From Pseudoalteromonas phenolica (GTDB lineage: Bacteria; Pseudomonadota; Gammaproteobacteria; Enterobacterales; Alteromonadaceae): a stretch of 64,000 nt of DNA. Positions within the stretch are counted from its first letter, which is position 1, and every line of letters begins with the position of its first letter. Shown in pieces: positions 7,952 through 16,568 of the stretch. Both the position numbers and the translations under genes were made by a program. The stretch is from the NCBI RefSeq assembly GCF_001444405.1, contig NZ_CP013187.1, forward strand, positions 2,108,001 through 2,172,000, written 5' to 3'. The notes beneath the pieces are model-generated. The model made no database searches and was not told the origin of the DNA. It saw only the letters and a program-made list of their open reading frames with translations.

Positions 7952-8862
7952 TAGTTCACCTTTCTAATTTCATGCTGAGTACTTTCCATCGCAAAATAGA
8001 TAGCACCGATTTCTGGTGGCTGCTTTGGTAACTGAACAAGTTTCGCAATATCAGCATCTAGCCACTTGTTTAAAGGCTCAGCTAGACCACCTATCATAGA
8101 TAAGCGCGGAGGATTGATTTCTAATAATCTTTTTGCAAGGTTGCTGATGTATTCAGCACCTTGTTTGACAATTTGCAATGCTACTTCATCGTTTTGCTCT
8201 GCAGCGGTAAATACGTGACGTGCAAGTTTTGCATAACCGCTTGAAGGTTGTCCTGCCATTTGCTCGGCGATCCCCATTGCTGTTGTAACATGGAAATGTT
8301 GTTTTAAAGACTCTGATAAAATTGTTTTTGGACCTAAACCATCAAGGTCTACAAGAGATGCCTTCACCGCTTCCAAACCCATCCATGCACCACTGCCCAT
8401 GTCACCTTGTGCAAAGCCATGACCACCGTAATTCACTGTTTCTCCATTCACTATGGCAAAACCACACGAACCTGTGCCGGTAATTATCACTGCGCCATCG
8501 TGACCATCATGAGCGCCTATACATGCAGTGTGCAAGTCAGTTGTTAAATACATTTCTTTAAATGGATGATCCCATTGCATAATTTTGTCGTAAAGACCAG
8601 GGATGTTTACACCTGCTAAGCCAAGCCCTGCAATAATGTCATGAACTTGTTCAACGCGCAGACCTGCATCTTGTAGAGCCAATTGAGTTGAAACCATGAT
8701 TGACTCTAGTGTGCGTTCAAGACCATGTAATGGATTTGCAGGGCCACCTAAACCGGTCCCTAACACCCCTTGTGTTGCTGAGTAGATAGTTGCACGACAT
8801 TTTGTGCCTCCCCCATCTATTCCAATAAATAACTGGTCTTGTTCAACCTGTTTAGCCATCAT
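7951..8862 (-). CDS. nagK: N-acetylglucosamine kinase, BadF/BadG family
   Basis: 303 residues. The start GIDGGGTKCRATIY is the phosphate-1 loop of the ASKHA kinases of BadF/BadG type, with VIITGTGSCGFAI as phosphate-2 and the late SMIGGLAEPL as adenosine motif. In nag clusters of Shewanella and relatives this kinase phosphorylates GlcNAc taken up without a phosphotransferase system; here the same role is inferred. First gene of nagK-nagA-(nagX). Start at 8862 chosen because AGGGG lies seven bases upstream; a second ATG follows immediately. Confidence 0.9.
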   Translation of the reverse strand: MMAKQVEQDQLFIGIDGGGTKCRATIYSATQGVLGTGLGGPANPLHGLERTLESIMVSTQLALQDAGLRVEQVHDIIAGLGLAGVNIPGLYDKIMQWDHPFKEMYLTTDLHTACIGAHDGHDGAVIITGTGSCGFAIVNGETVNYGGHGFAQGDMGSGAWMGLEAVKASLVDLDGLGPKTILSESLKQHFHVTTAMGIAEQMAGQPSSGYAKLARHVFTAAEQNDEVALQIVKQGAEYISNLAKRLLEINPPRLSMIGGLAEPLNKWLDADIAKLVQLPKQPPEIGAIYFAMESTQHEIRKVN

Positions 8863-8952
8863 TTAGCGACCCCTGATCTGTAACGTATTGCTCAAATAGC
8901 TTTATAATTATTTGGCAGAGCATTTTTCATGTTGATTTAATGTTACACACAA

Positions 8953-8970
8953 AATGACAGCGTTGTCATT
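8953..8970. promoter_or_regulatory. LacI-type operator upstream of nagK (NagR-like)
   Basis: AATGACAGCGTTGTCATT, an 18-bp palindrome with a CG centre, about 90 bp upstream of nagK. On the minus strand TTTAAT next to it can serve as -10 (overlapping the operator), with only a weak -35. Its twin lies in front of nagB, which defines a two-site regulon within the window. Confidence 0.8.
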
Positions 8971-9185
8971 AAATTTTTTAGAAAAATGTCTGAAATTGAT
9001 AATTTCTAATATTGCACAAAAGATTCTTTTTGTCACCGAAACCAAAGTCTAACTATTAACAGGAATGAACTAATAAATTTAAAACATTAATTTTTATAAG
9101 GATATTTTACTGGTATGAGGTCTTTTATATAGGTACATATTGCAAAAAAGGAGCAGCAAGCTACCCCTTTGTATTATGAAAACTT
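8971..9185. other. intergenic region between nagK and the DUF465 gene
   Basis: Together with the operator this gap is about 320 bp. It holds a small palindrome GAAATT-GAT-AATTTC (near 8992-9006) and, at 9146-9173, an imperfect hairpin (AAAAGGAGC/GCTACCCCTTT) that probably ends the DUF465 transcript. No open frame of interest is seen. Confidence 0.4.
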
Positions 9186-9428
9186 TTATGATGCACTTCT
9201 CAAAATTGCATAGAGTTGATCTTTTAAATGCAAGCGCTGTTTTTTTAGTGATTCAAGATACTCATCAGAGGTATTTTCTACCCCCTCTTCAATGCGAATA
9301 ACTTCATGATCAAGATTGTGGTAATCATCAAACAAGCGCGCAAAATGTCGATCATTCATTTTGAGTTCGTGTATTTTTTCTTTAAATTCAGGTAACTCTT
9401 TTGCTAGGCTGTGGCGATCAATAATCAT
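9186..9428 (-). CDS. YdcH/SlyX-like small coiled-coil protein (DUF465)
   Basis: 80 residues, charged, almost entirely helical. The core HFARLFDDYHNLDHEVIRIE followed by EYLESLKKQRLHLKDQLYAI matches the DUF465 family (E. coli YdcH). Function unknown. Single gene with its own flanking regions between nagK and the LacI-type regulator; ATG preceded by AGGA at workable spacing. Confidence 0.88.
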   Translation of the reverse strand: MIIDRHSLAKELPEFKEKIHELKMNDRHFARLFDDYHNLDHEVIRIEEGVENTSDEYLESLKKQRLHLKDQLYAILRSAS

Positions 9429-9610
9429 AGTGAAGTCCTGTTTAAGTTTTTTCCAAACAAACCTTATGCTTGGCTCACTTTTATAGTACGCCTACAGCGT
9501 TCACTAATGTTGATCTAGCACAAGTTTTAACCAGCCTAATGAAACAATTTTTGCAGCTAGATTTATAACAATGCTTTGGGATTTTTAAGCAATTTTGAGT
9601 ATTATTCAAA

Positions 9611-9643
9611 AAAGAAAAAGCCTAACAGCGAACCGCTAGGCTT
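9611..9643 (-). terminator. intrinsic terminator after the LacI-family gene
   Basis: AAGCCTA...TAGGCTT stem enclosing GCGGTTCGC on the minus strand, followed by a T-rich tail (CTTTTTCTTTTTT). Lies about 30 bp after the regulator stop codon. Confidence 0.75.
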
Positions 9644-9670
9644 GGGCAAGTAAAGAAATTGAAAAGGTAT

Positions 9671-10681
9671 CTAAATTCGAGCTGTAGATTCTCGAACTAT
9701 AAGTTTAGCTTCAAGCGTTGTTTGAGTATTCTCAATGTCAGGGTCACTGATCTGAAGTATTAATTGTTCCACAGCTTGGCGTGTCATTTCTTCGACTGGT
9801 TGAGCGATTGTTGTAAGCCCAGGCCAGATGTGGCGAGCTATAGGCGCATTATCAAAACCAGCTATCGAGATATCCTCTGGTACATTCAGCTTTGTTTGCG
9901 TCGCTAATTTTAACACCGCTGCAGCCATGTAATCATTCGATGCAAATACTGCGCTAGGTCTTGGTTGCAAGTCTAGTATTTCTTTTGCGCTATCAGCACC
10001 AGAGTGATAACTAAAGTTACCTTCAGCCACCAGCTCTGCGTCATACTCAATATTATGTTCAGCGAGCGCTTTCTGATACCCCGAGAAACGCTGCTCTGTT
10101 GCACTGTGATCTGGGTGACCCTTGATGAAGGCAATTCGGTTATGACCAAGAGAAATTAAATGCTCTGTAATTTCGAAAGCACCTTGCTCATCGTTACTTC
10201 TAACAGATATTGAGCTCTCATCCTCAAGCGCTGAGGCAACACGCGCGTAATTAATATCTTTCTTTTTAAGAAACTCTATCAATTCTTGCGAGTCAGAAAA
10301 TGGTGGAGTGAGAACAAGACCATCTAAACGAGATGTTGTTAATAGATGTTCGATGTTTTCAATCAGTGCTTCACCGCGCAGTTCACATGGATGTATTAGT
10401 AAATTGTAGTTGTGCTTATGGCAAGCTTCTAAAGCGCCACTTTGAACGCGAGTGATGTAACTTTTACTTGGATTATCGTACAAACAGCCGATGATAAAGC
10501 TGCGATTGCGAGCAAGTCCTCTTGCAATAGGATTCGGTGTGTAATCAAGTTCTTTGAAAACTTTTAGTACTTTTTCTCGTGTTGCAGGGCTAACGTTAGG
10601 CTCATTATTCAAGACGCGTGAAACGGTCTTCTTTGATACACCTGCGTATTCTGCAACACTGTTTATTGTTACTTTCTTCAT
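9671..10681 (-). CDS. nagR: LacI-family transcriptional regulator, probable NagR
   Basis: 336 residues. Residues 3-25 form the LacI helix-turn-helix (VTINSVAEYAGVSKKTVSRV), followed by the hinge helix motif NPIARGLARNRS and a periplasmic-binding-like effector domain (IIGCLYDNPSKSYITRVQSG ... FASNDYMAAAVL ... SIAGFDNAPIARHIWPGLTT). The position beside nagKAXB and the two LacI-type palindromes in front of nagK and nagB suggest that it is the GlcNAc-responsive repressor (inference; effector unknown, glucosamine-6-P or GlcNAc-6-P would be expected). Gene symbol given by context only. ATG preceded by GGGAAA. Confidence 0.82.
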   Translation of the reverse strand: MKKVTINSVAEYAGVSKKTVSRVLNNEPNVSPATREKVLKVFKELDYTPNPIARGLARNRSFIIGCLYDNPSKSYITRVQSGALEACHKHNYNLLIHPCELRGEALIENIEHLLTTSRLDGLVLTPPFSDSQELIEFLKKKDINYARVASALEDESSISVRSNDEQGAFEITEHLISLGHNRIAFIKGHPDHSATEQRFSGYQKALAEHNIEYDAELVAEGNFSYHSGADSAKEILDLQPRPSAVFASNDYMAAAVLKLATQTKLNVPEDISIAGFDNAPIARHIWPGLTTIAQPVEEMTRQAVEQLILQISDPDIENTQTTLEAKLIVRESTARI

Positions 10682-10796
10682 CTGGTTTCCCGCTCTACAT
10701 TCGAGGGAGTAAGTACTTCAACCTCTACTGCAATTCATCCTGAACGAAAGAAATATCAATCTAGAATTCTTTGATTAATGGGTTATCATTTGCTTT

Positions 10797-10828
10797 AAAA
10801 AAATGCTGCCCACATACATGGGCAGCCA
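10797..10828 (-). terminator. intrinsic terminator after the HD-domain gene
   Basis: GCTGCCC-ACATACAT-GGGCAGC; on the minus strand followed by ATTTTTTT. Ends the transcript of the HD gene (stop at 10915) about 90 nt downstream. Confidence 0.8.
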
Positions 10829-10866
10829 ACACGTTTTGACAACAAAATGATAAAACGCCGACATTA

Positions 10867-10880
10867 TGACACCGGTGTCA
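10867..10880. promoter_or_regulatory. second LacI-type palindrome, TGACACCGGTGTCA
   Basis: A perfect 14-bp palindrome with CG centre. Its outer half (TGACA) equals that of the nag operators, but the inner bases differ (CCGG against ACGC/GCGT). It lies about 185 bp upstream of the LacI-family gene and, on the same strand, between the HD gene stop codon and its terminator. Could autoregulate the LacI gene from a distance or be a remnant. Confidence 0.5.
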
Positions 10881-10914
10881 GAGTTGCGCAATACAATTTT
10901 TCAATTGACGCTTC

Positions 10915-11583
10915 TTATATGCCTATTTCTTGGCCTAACTTTCCCATAAACTCTTTCATAAACAACACTCTAGACTCTGCTTCTTGTTTTCCTGCATACG
11001 TGTGCATAACTTCAGGTAATTTAAAAAGTTTGTTATAAAAATGGTCAACTGTATATGAATAATCATCTGGCTCGCGATATTCACAGAATGGATCGTCAAC
11101 ATTATACACACTGCGATGCATCGCACCGCCAACGGTAAAACAACGTGCAATACCGATTGCTCCTAAGCTATCTAGTCTGTCGGCATCTTGAACAATTTTA
11201 GCTTCAAGCGTTTCAGCCTTCACATTTGCACTGTAGCTATGCGCAACTATGGCGTGGTGCACAGCAGACAACTTTTCACTTGCAAAATCGATACTGGTTA
11301 AAAATTCGGATGCTTTGTCAGCTGCTAATTTTGAAGCTTGGCTTCTCAGGGGGCTATTTTTAGCGACTGCGACACAGTCATGTAGCCATGCAGCAGCAAC
11401 GACCACTTGCAAATCTGCCTGCTCTTTTTCAGCTAATAACTTTGCGGCCGTAACCACTCTTTGCACATGAGCAAGGTCATGCCCTGCATCCGCTATGGGT
11501 AATGTTTGTACAAATTCGCGACAACTTTGTTCTAATGACGCTAATTTATCGATATTCAATGCCCTACTCTCCGGATAATTCAC
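10915..11583 (-). CDS. HD-domain phosphohydrolase (YedJ-like)
   Basis: 222 residues from a GTG at 11583. The HD-domain metal ligands are seen in order: GHDLAHVQRV (His-Asp region), AAWLHDC (HD pair), HHAIVAHSYS, and KIVQDADRLDSLGAIGIAR. This arrangement fits the YedJ-like stand-alone HD hydrolases, which act on nucleotides or other phosphates; the substrate is unknown. The GTG lacks a Shine-Dalgarno, while a TTG at 11559 has GGAG nine bases upstream, so the protein may be eight residues shorter. Single gene with its own terminator. Confidence 0.88.
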   Translation of the reverse strand: MNYPESRALNIDKLASLEQSCREFVQTLPIADAGHDLAHVQRVVTAAKLLAEKEQADLQVVVAAAWLHDCVAVAKNSPLRSQASKLAADKASEFLTSIDFASEKLSAVHHAIVAHSYSANVKAETLEAKIVQDADRLDSLGAIGIARCFTVGGAMHRSVYNVDDPFCEYREPDDYSYTVDHFYNKLFKLPEVMHTYAGKQEAESRVLFMKEFMGKLGQEIGI

Positions 11584-11652
11584 TGATCAACATTGTATGT
11601 TTGTAAACGCTTAACTAAAATGCCCAGCATACAATTAAGTTAGGAAAAATTC

Positions 11653-12843
11653 ATGTCTTGTGCAGTGTACTTGCAGCCTGGTAGAGAAAAATCGTTAAAA
11701 CGTAAACACCCTTGGATATTTTCCAAGGCCATCAAAAAAGTAAAAGGCAAACCTGCTCTGGGTGATACCGTAAAAATTTACTCTAATGAAGGTAAATACC
11801 TTGCCACTGCTGCATACAGTCCAGATTCTCAAATTAGAGCACGTATATGGAGCTTTGATGAATCTGAAAGCATCGACAAAGATTTTTTCTTACGCCGTTT
11901 AACACGTGCTTTTGACGCGCGCAGACAAGTCATCGAAGAAGGTGGTTTAACTGGTTTTCGCTTAAGCGCAGCTGAGTCTGATGGCTTACCGGGTATCACT
12001 ATTGATAAATTCGACAATTATATTGTTTGTCAGCTATTAAGTGCGGGCGCAGAGCGTTATAAAGGCGATATCGTACAAGCACTCCGTGAGCTTTTCCCTG
12101 ATTGCCACATTTATGAACGTTCTGACGTAGACGTGCGTAAAAAAGAAGGCCTTGAAAAAACCACTGGTGCACTTTGGGGCGATGCGCCGACTGAGCCTGT
12201 TGTCATTACAGAAAATGGCTTAAAGCTTGAAGTCGATATTTTAAATGGTCACAAAACTGGTTTTTATTTAGACCAACGTGACAGCCGTGCAGCACTAGAA
12301 CGGTTTTCTAAAGGCAAAGACGTTTTAAATTGTTTCTGTTATACAGGCACTTTTGGTTTATATGCGCTTCGCGGTGGTTGTAATAAAGTTATTAACGTGG
12401 ATGTGTCACAACCAGCCCTTGATACAGCAAAGCGAAATGTAGAACACAATGAACTTGATTTATCGCGTGCTGAGTTTGTTAAGCAAGATGTATTTAAGTT
12501 GCTGCGTCAGTATCGTGAGGAAGGTCGTCAATTCGATACCATCGTAATGGACCCACCTAAGTTTGCTGAGAGCAAAGCACAGCTAACGGGTGCATGTCGT
12601 GGTTATAAAGATATTAATATGATCGCAATGCAAATTCTCAAGCCTGGCGGCACATTACTAACCTTCTCTTGTTCTGGTTTAATGGAACAAAACCTGTTCC
12701 AAAAGGTTGTTGCTGACGCAGCCCTTGATGCAGGTAAAGAGTTGTTGATTATGGAGCGTCTGAACCAAGCAGCCGATCACCCTATCGCGGGTAACTACCC
12801 TGAAGGTTTCTACCTTAAAGGCATTATTTGTAAGGTTTATTAA
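11653..12843 (+). CDS. rlmI: 23S rRNA m5C1962 methyltransferase RlmI
   Basis: 396 residues, as E. coli RlmI. N-terminal PUA domain (about 1-80; KRKHPWIFSKAIKKV), then a linker strand and a class I SAM-dependent methyltransferase with SAM loop LNCFCYTGTFGLYALRGG and catalytic DPPKFAESK; the late LTFSCSG holds the conserved cysteine. It methylates C1962 of 23S rRNA. Divergent from the HD gene; ATG preceded by TTAGGA. Single gene followed by a terminator. Confidence 0.95.
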   Translation: MSCAVYLQPGREKSLKRKHPWIFSKAIKKVKGKPALGDTVKIYSNEGKYLATAAYSPDSQIRARIWSFDESESIDKDFFLRRLTRAFDARRQVIEEGGLTGFRLSAAESDGLPGITIDKFDNYIVCQLLSAGAERYKGDIVQALRELFPDCHIYERSDVDVRKKEGLEKTTGALWGDAPTEPVVITENGLKLEVDILNGHKTGFYLDQRDSRAALERFSKGKDVLNCFCYTGTFGLYALRGGCNKVINVDVSQPALDTAKRNVEHNELDLSRAEFVKQDVFKLLRQYREEGRQFDTIVMDPPKFAESKAQLTGACRGYKDINMIAMQILKPGGTLLTFSCSGLMEQNLFQKVVADAALDAGKELLIMERLNQAADHPIAGNYPEGFYLKGIICKVY

Positions 12844-12905
12844 CGTAAGCTGAGCTCTGGATAACGTAGATAAAATTTAAAGCCAACCCAGTTTGGCTAA
12901 TTATT

Positions 12906-12930
12906 AAGGCCACATTTGTGGCCTTTTTTA
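12906..12930 (+). terminator. intrinsic terminator after rlmI
   Basis: AAGGCCAC-ATTT-GTGGCCTT followed by TTTT. Confidence 0.85.
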
Positions 12931-12942
12931 TGTTTTAAATAT

Positions 12943-12969
12943 AAAAAAGGCGCTCATCCCAGAGCGCCT
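12943..12969 (-). terminator. intrinsic terminator after fabY
   Basis: GGCGCTC-ATCCCA-GAGCGCC; six T follow on the minus strand. Separate from the rlmI terminator, so the two convergent genes each carry their own. Confidence 0.85.
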
Positions 12970-13000
12970 AAGTTTGCTTAACATTCTTTTCTTCTTAAGC

Positions 13001-14902
13001 TTATTCGCTTAAGTCACCATATTGGTTATTTGTGCTCAGTAATACTGCTTTATCGAAGCCAGGTAAACTTAAGCTGTCTTGGTTTAGTACTAGTTCATTT
13101 TCATCAATCATACCGTTGCCAAAACGATAAATAAGCTCATATTGGCCATTATCTGCAGCTTGCTGGTAGTCAGCTTGAGCAAGCTTAGTTTGCTCTAACT
13201 TTACTTGATATGAATTTAACTGCGCTTCAGAATAGCGTTTCGCTAGCAGCTTATTGGTAAAGTTTGGGGAAAATACCGTTGCTGTTGCGTTGTTACCACC
13301 GAAGCCTTTTGAGTTAATAAAAGCCACGTCCATAGGTGCACATTCATAGTGCTCATTGCGAATATCTAAATGCTCTGCGTGAACATCGTCAGCAACTTTA
13401 TCAATTGTTGTAATACCAGGCATGATGTTGTGACTAAATACACCCAACGCTAGTGCTAGCTGGTCACCACTTGCTGGCGCAATTGTATGGCCTACGTATG
13501 CTTTAGGTGCAACTACTTTCCAACCATTGATTGAAAACGCTTCTGCCACTCTGTGGTAAATCAGCGATTCAGTCACACGGTTTTGCGGTGTACTTGAGCC
13601 ATGGGCTAAGATAAAACTACGCTCTTTAATAGCATCAGCACCTGCAATTTGCTCAGCTAACGCGACTGACTTAGCCATTGTGATGTAGTTACCTGGGCCA
13701 GGTGCCGTGATTGACTTTTTAATACCATCTGCATTAACAAACACATCTACTACCGAGCCCATAACTTCTGCACCAAGCTCGAGGGTAAGCGCATCATCCA
13801 TTAGGATCGCAACCTGTGCACCTTCACCGATTGTGAAGCCGCAGTTCTCTCCAAACGGACGACTAGTGCGACGATAATCAACATTTTCAGTATTATCTAG
13901 CTTACGAAGACCTTCTTCATTCGCAAGAGCACTCATATTACCGAATCCCTCTATGATTTCAGGTGTGATCGCACATTCGACACTCGCAACTATCGCTACA
14001 CGCGTTCGTCCGGCTTGAATATCATTTACTGCAGCACGTAAATTATATAAGAAGGTTGCACATGCACCTGATGTTGTGAAAGTCGTACCAACGCTACCTG
14101 TTACATAAGCATTGATGAAATCTGTCGACATCGTATTTAAGCCCAAAGCCAGCTGCTTAGTACTTACGCGATCGCCTTGTTGACGTGAGCGTACAAGGCC
14201 ACCAAAGCCTTCTTGCTGCATCTGCCCTGCCACTGATGCTGAGTAAGTACCAATTTTGTCTGGTTCAACACTATTCATCACCTTGTCCCAATCAAGACCC
14301 GTTGAGCGAATTGCATCGGTTGCGGCAAAAATAGTAGCCTGTAAGCCACGAGGTTGATAACGGCTGTTGTATAGCGCTGCAGGATCAAAACCGGTCGGTA
14401 ATTGACCAGCTGCTTTGATTGGATTATCACGATAGCTATCGTGTTTTACTTCTAAAGAGTCTGGTACAACCACATTGACTGTTTTTGCGTCCAGTTCATC
14501 AACTTGCCATGATGCTGGTACTGGGCTTGGTAAATCACGCTTGCGGCAAGTAAACTTAAGACCCGCCTCATCATTCGCATCAATAGTTAGTTTTTGCTGC
14601 CAGTGTGTTGCATCACAATCAAAATGGTCTTTTTCTATTTTACGGATCAAAGTACCTGCTTTAATCTGCTCACCAAATTTCGCTTCAATTTGTTCTGCTA
14701 GAATTTCATCGCCTGCTTGAGTTACTAATCTACCGTCTTCAAAACGTACTAAATTCATTAGTGTTGCAAGGCCTAAGAAAGTCTCTTGTCGAGCATGTTG
14801 GTCTAACTTATCTATAACAATACGGCGATAGCCCTGATGGAAAGAGGTTCGGCCAGCAGCGTTAATGCCGCCCATTCCGACAATAATTGGTAATGCAGTC
14901 AT
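13001..14902 (-). CDS. fabY: beta-ketoacyl-ACP synthase FabY
   Basis: 633 residues, the same length as Pseudomonas aeruginosa FabY and much longer than FabB/FabF (about 410). N-terminal part starts PIIVGMGGINAAGRTSFHQG, typical for this family; the thiolase-fold catalytic triad is complete: Cys281 in TTSGACATFL, His434 in LAHGSSTPQN, His472 in KAYVGHTIAPASG. FabY condenses acetyl-CoA with malonyl-ACP to start fatty acid synthesis in pseudomonads; the same starter role is inferred here. It is divergent from a GlxA-type regulator. A short palindrome (14966-14978) lies in the shared upstream region. Confidence 0.88.
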   Translation of the reverse strand: MTALPIIVGMGGINAAGRTSFHQGYRRIVIDKLDQHARQETFLGLATLMNLVRFEDGRLVTQAGDEILAEQIEAKFGEQIKAGTLIRKIEKDHFDCDATHWQQKLTIDANDEAGLKFTCRKRDLPSPVPASWQVDELDAKTVNVVVPDSLEVKHDSYRDNPIKAAGQLPTGFDPAALYNSRYQPRGLQATIFAATDAIRSTGLDWDKVMNSVEPDKIGTYSASVAGQMQQEGFGGLVRSRQQGDRVSTKQLALGLNTMSTDFINAYVTGSVGTTFTTSGACATFLYNLRAAVNDIQAGRTRVAIVASVECAITPEIIEGFGNMSALANEEGLRKLDNTENVDYRRTSRPFGENCGFTIGEGAQVAILMDDALTLELGAEVMGSVVDVFVNADGIKKSITAPGPGNYITMAKSVALAEQIAGADAIKERSFILAHGSSTPQNRVTESLIYHRVAEAFSINGWKVVAPKAYVGHTIAPASGDQLALALGVFSHNIMPGITTIDKVADDVHAEHLDIRNEHYECAPMDVAFINSKGFGGNNATATVFSPNFTNKLLAKRYSEAQLNSYQVKLEQTKLAQADYQQAADNGQYELIYRFGNGMIDENELVLNQDSLSLPGFDKAVLLSTNNQYGDLSE

Positions 14903-14965
14903 AAATAATCTTTCTTAAAATTTTCACACAACTTAGATATGTTTGATTCTAGTTTGAACTTTAGA

Positions 14966-14978
14966 TTACATTTTGTAA
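14966..14978. promoter_or_regulatory. palindrome TTACATTTTGTAA in the fabY/AraC-type divergent region
   Basis: TTACA-TTT-TGTAA inverted repeat about 65 bp upstream of fabY and 38 bp upstream of the regulator gene. A possible operator; the binding protein is unknown. Confidence 0.3.
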
Positions 14979-15015
14979 AAATAGCCAAATATCATTCATT
15001 TTTCGCCAAATAAGC

Positions 15016-16026
15016 ATGGTCAGACCAGAAGAACCAACAAAAATTGGATTTTGTATTTATTCAAGTATGCTTTTTACCAGTGTTTCGCTGCCTGCAGAAA
15101 TGCTCAGAGCAGGTGAAGCATTTGCAAAAAGGCACTTAGGAAATGACTTTAAACCACTACGACTAACTTGGTTGGCAAATGATACTTCACCTATTAGTAA
15201 TGAACTGGGTCTACAAATACAGCCTGACGAGGCGTTTGGTTACTTATCGGAACAAGATTACATTATTGTGCCGAGTATTTGGCGAAACCCTAGGCCCGTT
15301 ATAAGAAAGAACCAATCACTTGCTAAGGCTTTAAATCAAGCTTGGCTACATGGTTCGACTATAATTGGCGTTGGCACCGGCGTATGTTTTTTAGCTGAGT
15401 CAGGTTTGCTTCAAAACCACCCTGCAACAACCCATTGGCATTACGCGAAACAATTTAAACTCAATTATCCATCGGTCGATTTAAAACCCGACTTTTTTAT
15501 CACTCAGTCAGAACGCATTTATACGGTAGCAAGTTTAAATGCCCTAGCAGATGTGATAGTGCATTTGATCTCGCAATTATATGGCGTAGCAGCGGCACAA
15601 CATGTACAACAAAATTTCTCTCACGAAATTAGAAAACCATACGAAGAACAGCGCTTTCTAGAAGGTGATGCTGATACACACCCAGATGAGTTAATCGCAT
15701 CGATTCAGTTTTGGTTGAAAAACAATTACCACACCGAAATAGCACTTTCTGATGTGGCAGAGCAATTTGATTTAAGTTATAGGACGTTTAATCGACGCTT
15801 TAAAATGGCGACGGACCAAACTGCAGCACATTACTTGCAAACTATACGCCTAGAAAATGCCAAAGAGTTGCTGGCTTCTAGTAATTTGTCAATTCAAGAT
15901 GTGGCAATATCGGTGGGGTTTAATTCTCAGGGCTTACTCACTCGGGTATTTAAGCAAAGGCTCAATCAAACACCGAGCGAGTATCGCAAAATCGTGCGTA
16001 AAAAACTGTTTTCACAAAGCCGTTAA
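15016..16026 (+). CDS. GlxA-type AraC-family regulator (DJ-1/PfpI domain plus AraC helix-turn-helix)
   Basis: 336 residues. N-terminal half (about 10-190) has the class I amidotransferase-like/DJ-1 fold seen in GlxA-type regulators (KIGFCIYSSMLFTSVSLPAE; GVGTGVCFLAESGLL with Cys in the nucleophile-elbow position). C-terminal half (about 230-330) is an AraC double helix-turn-helix ending RLENAKELLASSNLSIQDVA and VGFNSQGLLTRVFKQRLNQT. A ligand-responsive activator of unknown target; it is divergent from fabY with 113 bp between, so fabY or lipid metabolism is a candidate target. No clear Shine-Dalgarno before the ATG. Confidence 0.88.
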   Translation: MVRPEEPTKIGFCIYSSMLFTSVSLPAEMLRAGEAFAKRHLGNDFKPLRLTWLANDTSPISNELGLQIQPDEAFGYLSEQDYIIVPSIWRNPRPVIRKNQSLAKALNQAWLHGSTIIGVGTGVCFLAESGLLQNHPATTHWHYAKQFKLNYPSVDLKPDFFITQSERIYTVASLNALADVIVHLISQLYGVAAAQHVQQNFSHEIRKPYEEQRFLEGDADTHPDELIASIQFWLKNNYHTEIALSDVAEQFDLSYRTFNRRFKMATDQTAAHYLQTIRLENAKELLASSNLSIQDVAISVGFNSQGLLTRVFKQRLNQTPSEYRKIVRKKLFSQSR

Positions 16027-16029
16027 ATG

Positions 16030-16422
16030 CTAAAGCTCAGCTTCGATAACTTTCAAAGCACTTGATTCTGATTCAGTTACAATCCCATCAGCCTTCGCAA
16101 GCTGAGTCGTTAATTTGTATGCTAACTCTTTAATTGGTGCATCGACAATGTGCTTCATTCTGTGGTGTATAAAGTGTTCAATGTCGCCTTTCGCTATTAC
16201 ATCTCGACAGTGAGTGATCATATTTGAGATATAAAGACCCGCTTCAATTTCACTATTCCAGCAAAGCTTTTCTATCCACTGATTAAGCACAGTTAATTCT
16301 TTCTCACAGACCTCACCGTCGATCGACATAAGCAAAACAGCTAAATCTACAACCGATTCAGTTTGCAATTGATCCACACAAGTGCCTGAATCAAGATGAT
16401 TAAGTAGTTGTTCGAATTTCAT
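16030..16422 (-). CDS. TerB-like helical protein
   Basis: 130 residues, all-helical and acidic. Two TerB-type half repeats: AVLLMSIDGEVCEKELTVLN near 28-47 and QLAKADGIVTESESSALKVI near 106-125, each with the D-G-x(2)-x-x-E pattern in which acidic residues bind metal in TerB. The family was named for tellurite resistance but many members are general and uncharacterised. Convergent with the preceding AraC-type gene (three bases between stops). ATG preceded by AAGGGGAT. Function not known. Confidence 0.72.
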   Translation of the reverse strand: MKFEQLLNHLDSGTCVDQLQTESVVDLAVLLMSIDGEVCEKELTVLNQWIEKLCWNSEIEAGLYISNMITHCRDVIAKGDIEHFIHHRMKHIVDAPIKELAYKLTTQLAKADGIVTESESSALKVIEAEL

Positions 16423-16568
16423 AAAATCCCCTTTTATTGTGCACGATAGTCACGAATTTTAACGTATGTAACTACATCAATTTAACAAGATAGTGAACTA
16501 GTTTGGCATTGTCACTTTAATTTATCTCATCTTATACGATACTTAACTCAAATACAGACCACTGAATC

